From: Bacteroidia bacterium
Lineage (GTDB): Bacteria > Bacteroidota > Bacteroidia > UKL13-3
Length of the DNA: 63,051 bases
Direction of reading: 5' to 3'
Assembly (NCBI GenBank): GCA_019695215.1
Contig: JAIBAK010000017.1
Location: 1-63,051, forward strand
In this document: positions 62,675 through 63,051 of the stretch, one piece after another
Numbering within the stretch: position 1 is the first letter of the stretch
Layout: the number at the start of each line of letters is the position of its first letter
Made by a program: the position numbers and the translations under genes
Notes under the pieces: model-generated
Told to the model about the DNA's origin: nothing
Seen by the model: the letters and a program-made list of their open reading frames with translations, nothing else
Databases searched by the model: none

Positions 62675-63051
62675 ATGGATTTATTTGAAAAAATTGCTAA
62701 ACGCCCTGGTCCGTTAGGCCAGCATGCCGACCGCAGCCACGGCTATTATATGTTTCCGAAACTGGAAGGCCCTATTGGCCCGCATATGAAGTTTATGGGC
62801 AAAGAACGCCTTGTATGGAGCTTAAATAATTATTTAGGATTAGCCAATCACCCGGAAGTATTGAAGGCCGATGCCGAAGGTGCCGCCCGCTTTGGAATGG
62901 CCTACCCCATGGGTGCACGCATGATGAGCGGAAACAGCGATTACCACGAAGAATTAGAAAGAGGTCTTGCCGCATTTATTGGTAAAGAAGATGTAATTCT
63001 GATGAATTACGGATATCAGGGAATGGTGAGTGCCATTGATTGCCTTGTTGA
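62675..63051 (+). CDS. Alpha-oxoamine-synthase-type PLP enzyme, N-terminal part only
   Basis: The first 125 codons, cut by the window end. The translation begins MDLFEKIAKRPGPLGQHAD and contains the SLNNYLGLANHPEV motif, MGARMMSGNSDYHEELE and LMNYGYQGMVSAID, typical of the KBL/AONS/serine palmitoyltransferase family. These enzymes condense an amino acid with an acyl-CoA. In Bacteroidota such genes are often sphingolipid (serine palmitoyltransferase) or biotin-type enzymes; the missing part is needed to decide. It has its own promoter element. Confidence 0.85.
   Translation, partial: MDLFEKIAKRPGPLGQHADRSHGYYMFPKLEGPIGPHMKFMGKERLVWSLNNYLGLANHPEVLKADAEGAARFGMAYPMGARMMSGNSDYHEELERGLAAFIGKEDVILMNYGYQGMVSAIDCLV

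Noticed and set aside
1..63051. tRNA, rRNA, insertion sequences, prophage or CRISPR arrays
   Set aside because: None seen: no transposase or integrase motifs, no CCA-ended cloverleaf candidates recognised in gaps, and no regular repeat-spacer pattern. A tRNAscan and CRISPR search could still find something I missed.

Overview
The window is about 63 kb of a Bacteroidota chromosome (Bacteroidia in the broad sense; I cannot fix the family). The evidence is type IX secretion (T9SS) sorting domains of both type A and type B, a PorP/SprF-like protein, other Bacteroidota-typical outer-membrane proteins, DUF4290 and DUF4783 genes, a three-subunit succinate dehydrogenase with a one-polypeptide cytochrome b, and repeated use of the Bacteroidota promoter element TAnnTTTG a few bases before start codons. 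The gene content (NADP-isocitrate dehydrogenase, succinate dehydrogenase, quinone-linked DHODH, glutaryl-CoA dehydrogenase) fits a respiring heterotroph with a Gram-negative envelope. I found no rRNA, tRNA, CRISPR array, insertion sequence or prophage.

Layout. 0-3.9 kb: icd, a coiled-coil membrane protein, rfbC, a Rid-family protein and a lipoprotein. 3.8-9.2 kb: a three-gene signalling block (LytTR regulator, REC-PAS-HisKA_2 kinase, large hybrid kinase with HPt). 9.2-17.5 kb: metabolic and envelope genes (folB, glutaryl-CoA dehydrogenase, phosphohexomutase, a WecA/MraY-type transferase, rdgB, ilvE, ung). 17.5-25.3 kb: a giant T9SS beta-helix protein, murA (with the C-to-D change linked to fosfomycin insensitivity), a DUF4290 gene and a PcrA/UvrD helicase. 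25.3-31 kb: two tandem paralogous T9SS Asp-box proteins followed by a PorP/SprF-like protein. 31-35.5 kb: M20 dipeptidase, glycosyltransferase, flippase, riboflavin synthase. 35.5-41.4 kb: one type-B and two type-A T9SS proteins. 41.4-48.5 kb: the sdh locus, in which sdhB is split from sdhCA by two lipoprotein genes and is flanked by three copies of a small lipoprotein family. 48.7-56.8 kb: pyrD, ftsK-lolA-like pair, gpmI, DUF4783 gene, nadC. 56.8-63 kb: a membrane pyrophosphatase with an extraordinary Cys/Met/His-rich C-terminal extension, a PorV/PorQ-like protein overlapping a helix-hairpin-helix/beta-barrel protein, and the start of an alpha-oxoamine-synthase-type enzyme cut by the window edge.

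The most unusual items are the 166-residue extension on the membrane pyrophosphatase (26 Cys, 13 Met, 9 His, with helical CxxxC spacing), the interrupted sdh operon carrying a putative HELAH metallopeptidase lipoprotein, and the duplicated T9SS cargo genes that share an 88-bp identical stretch in their sorting domain next to a PorP/SprF-like gene. Functions are read from motifs only; no database search was possible.
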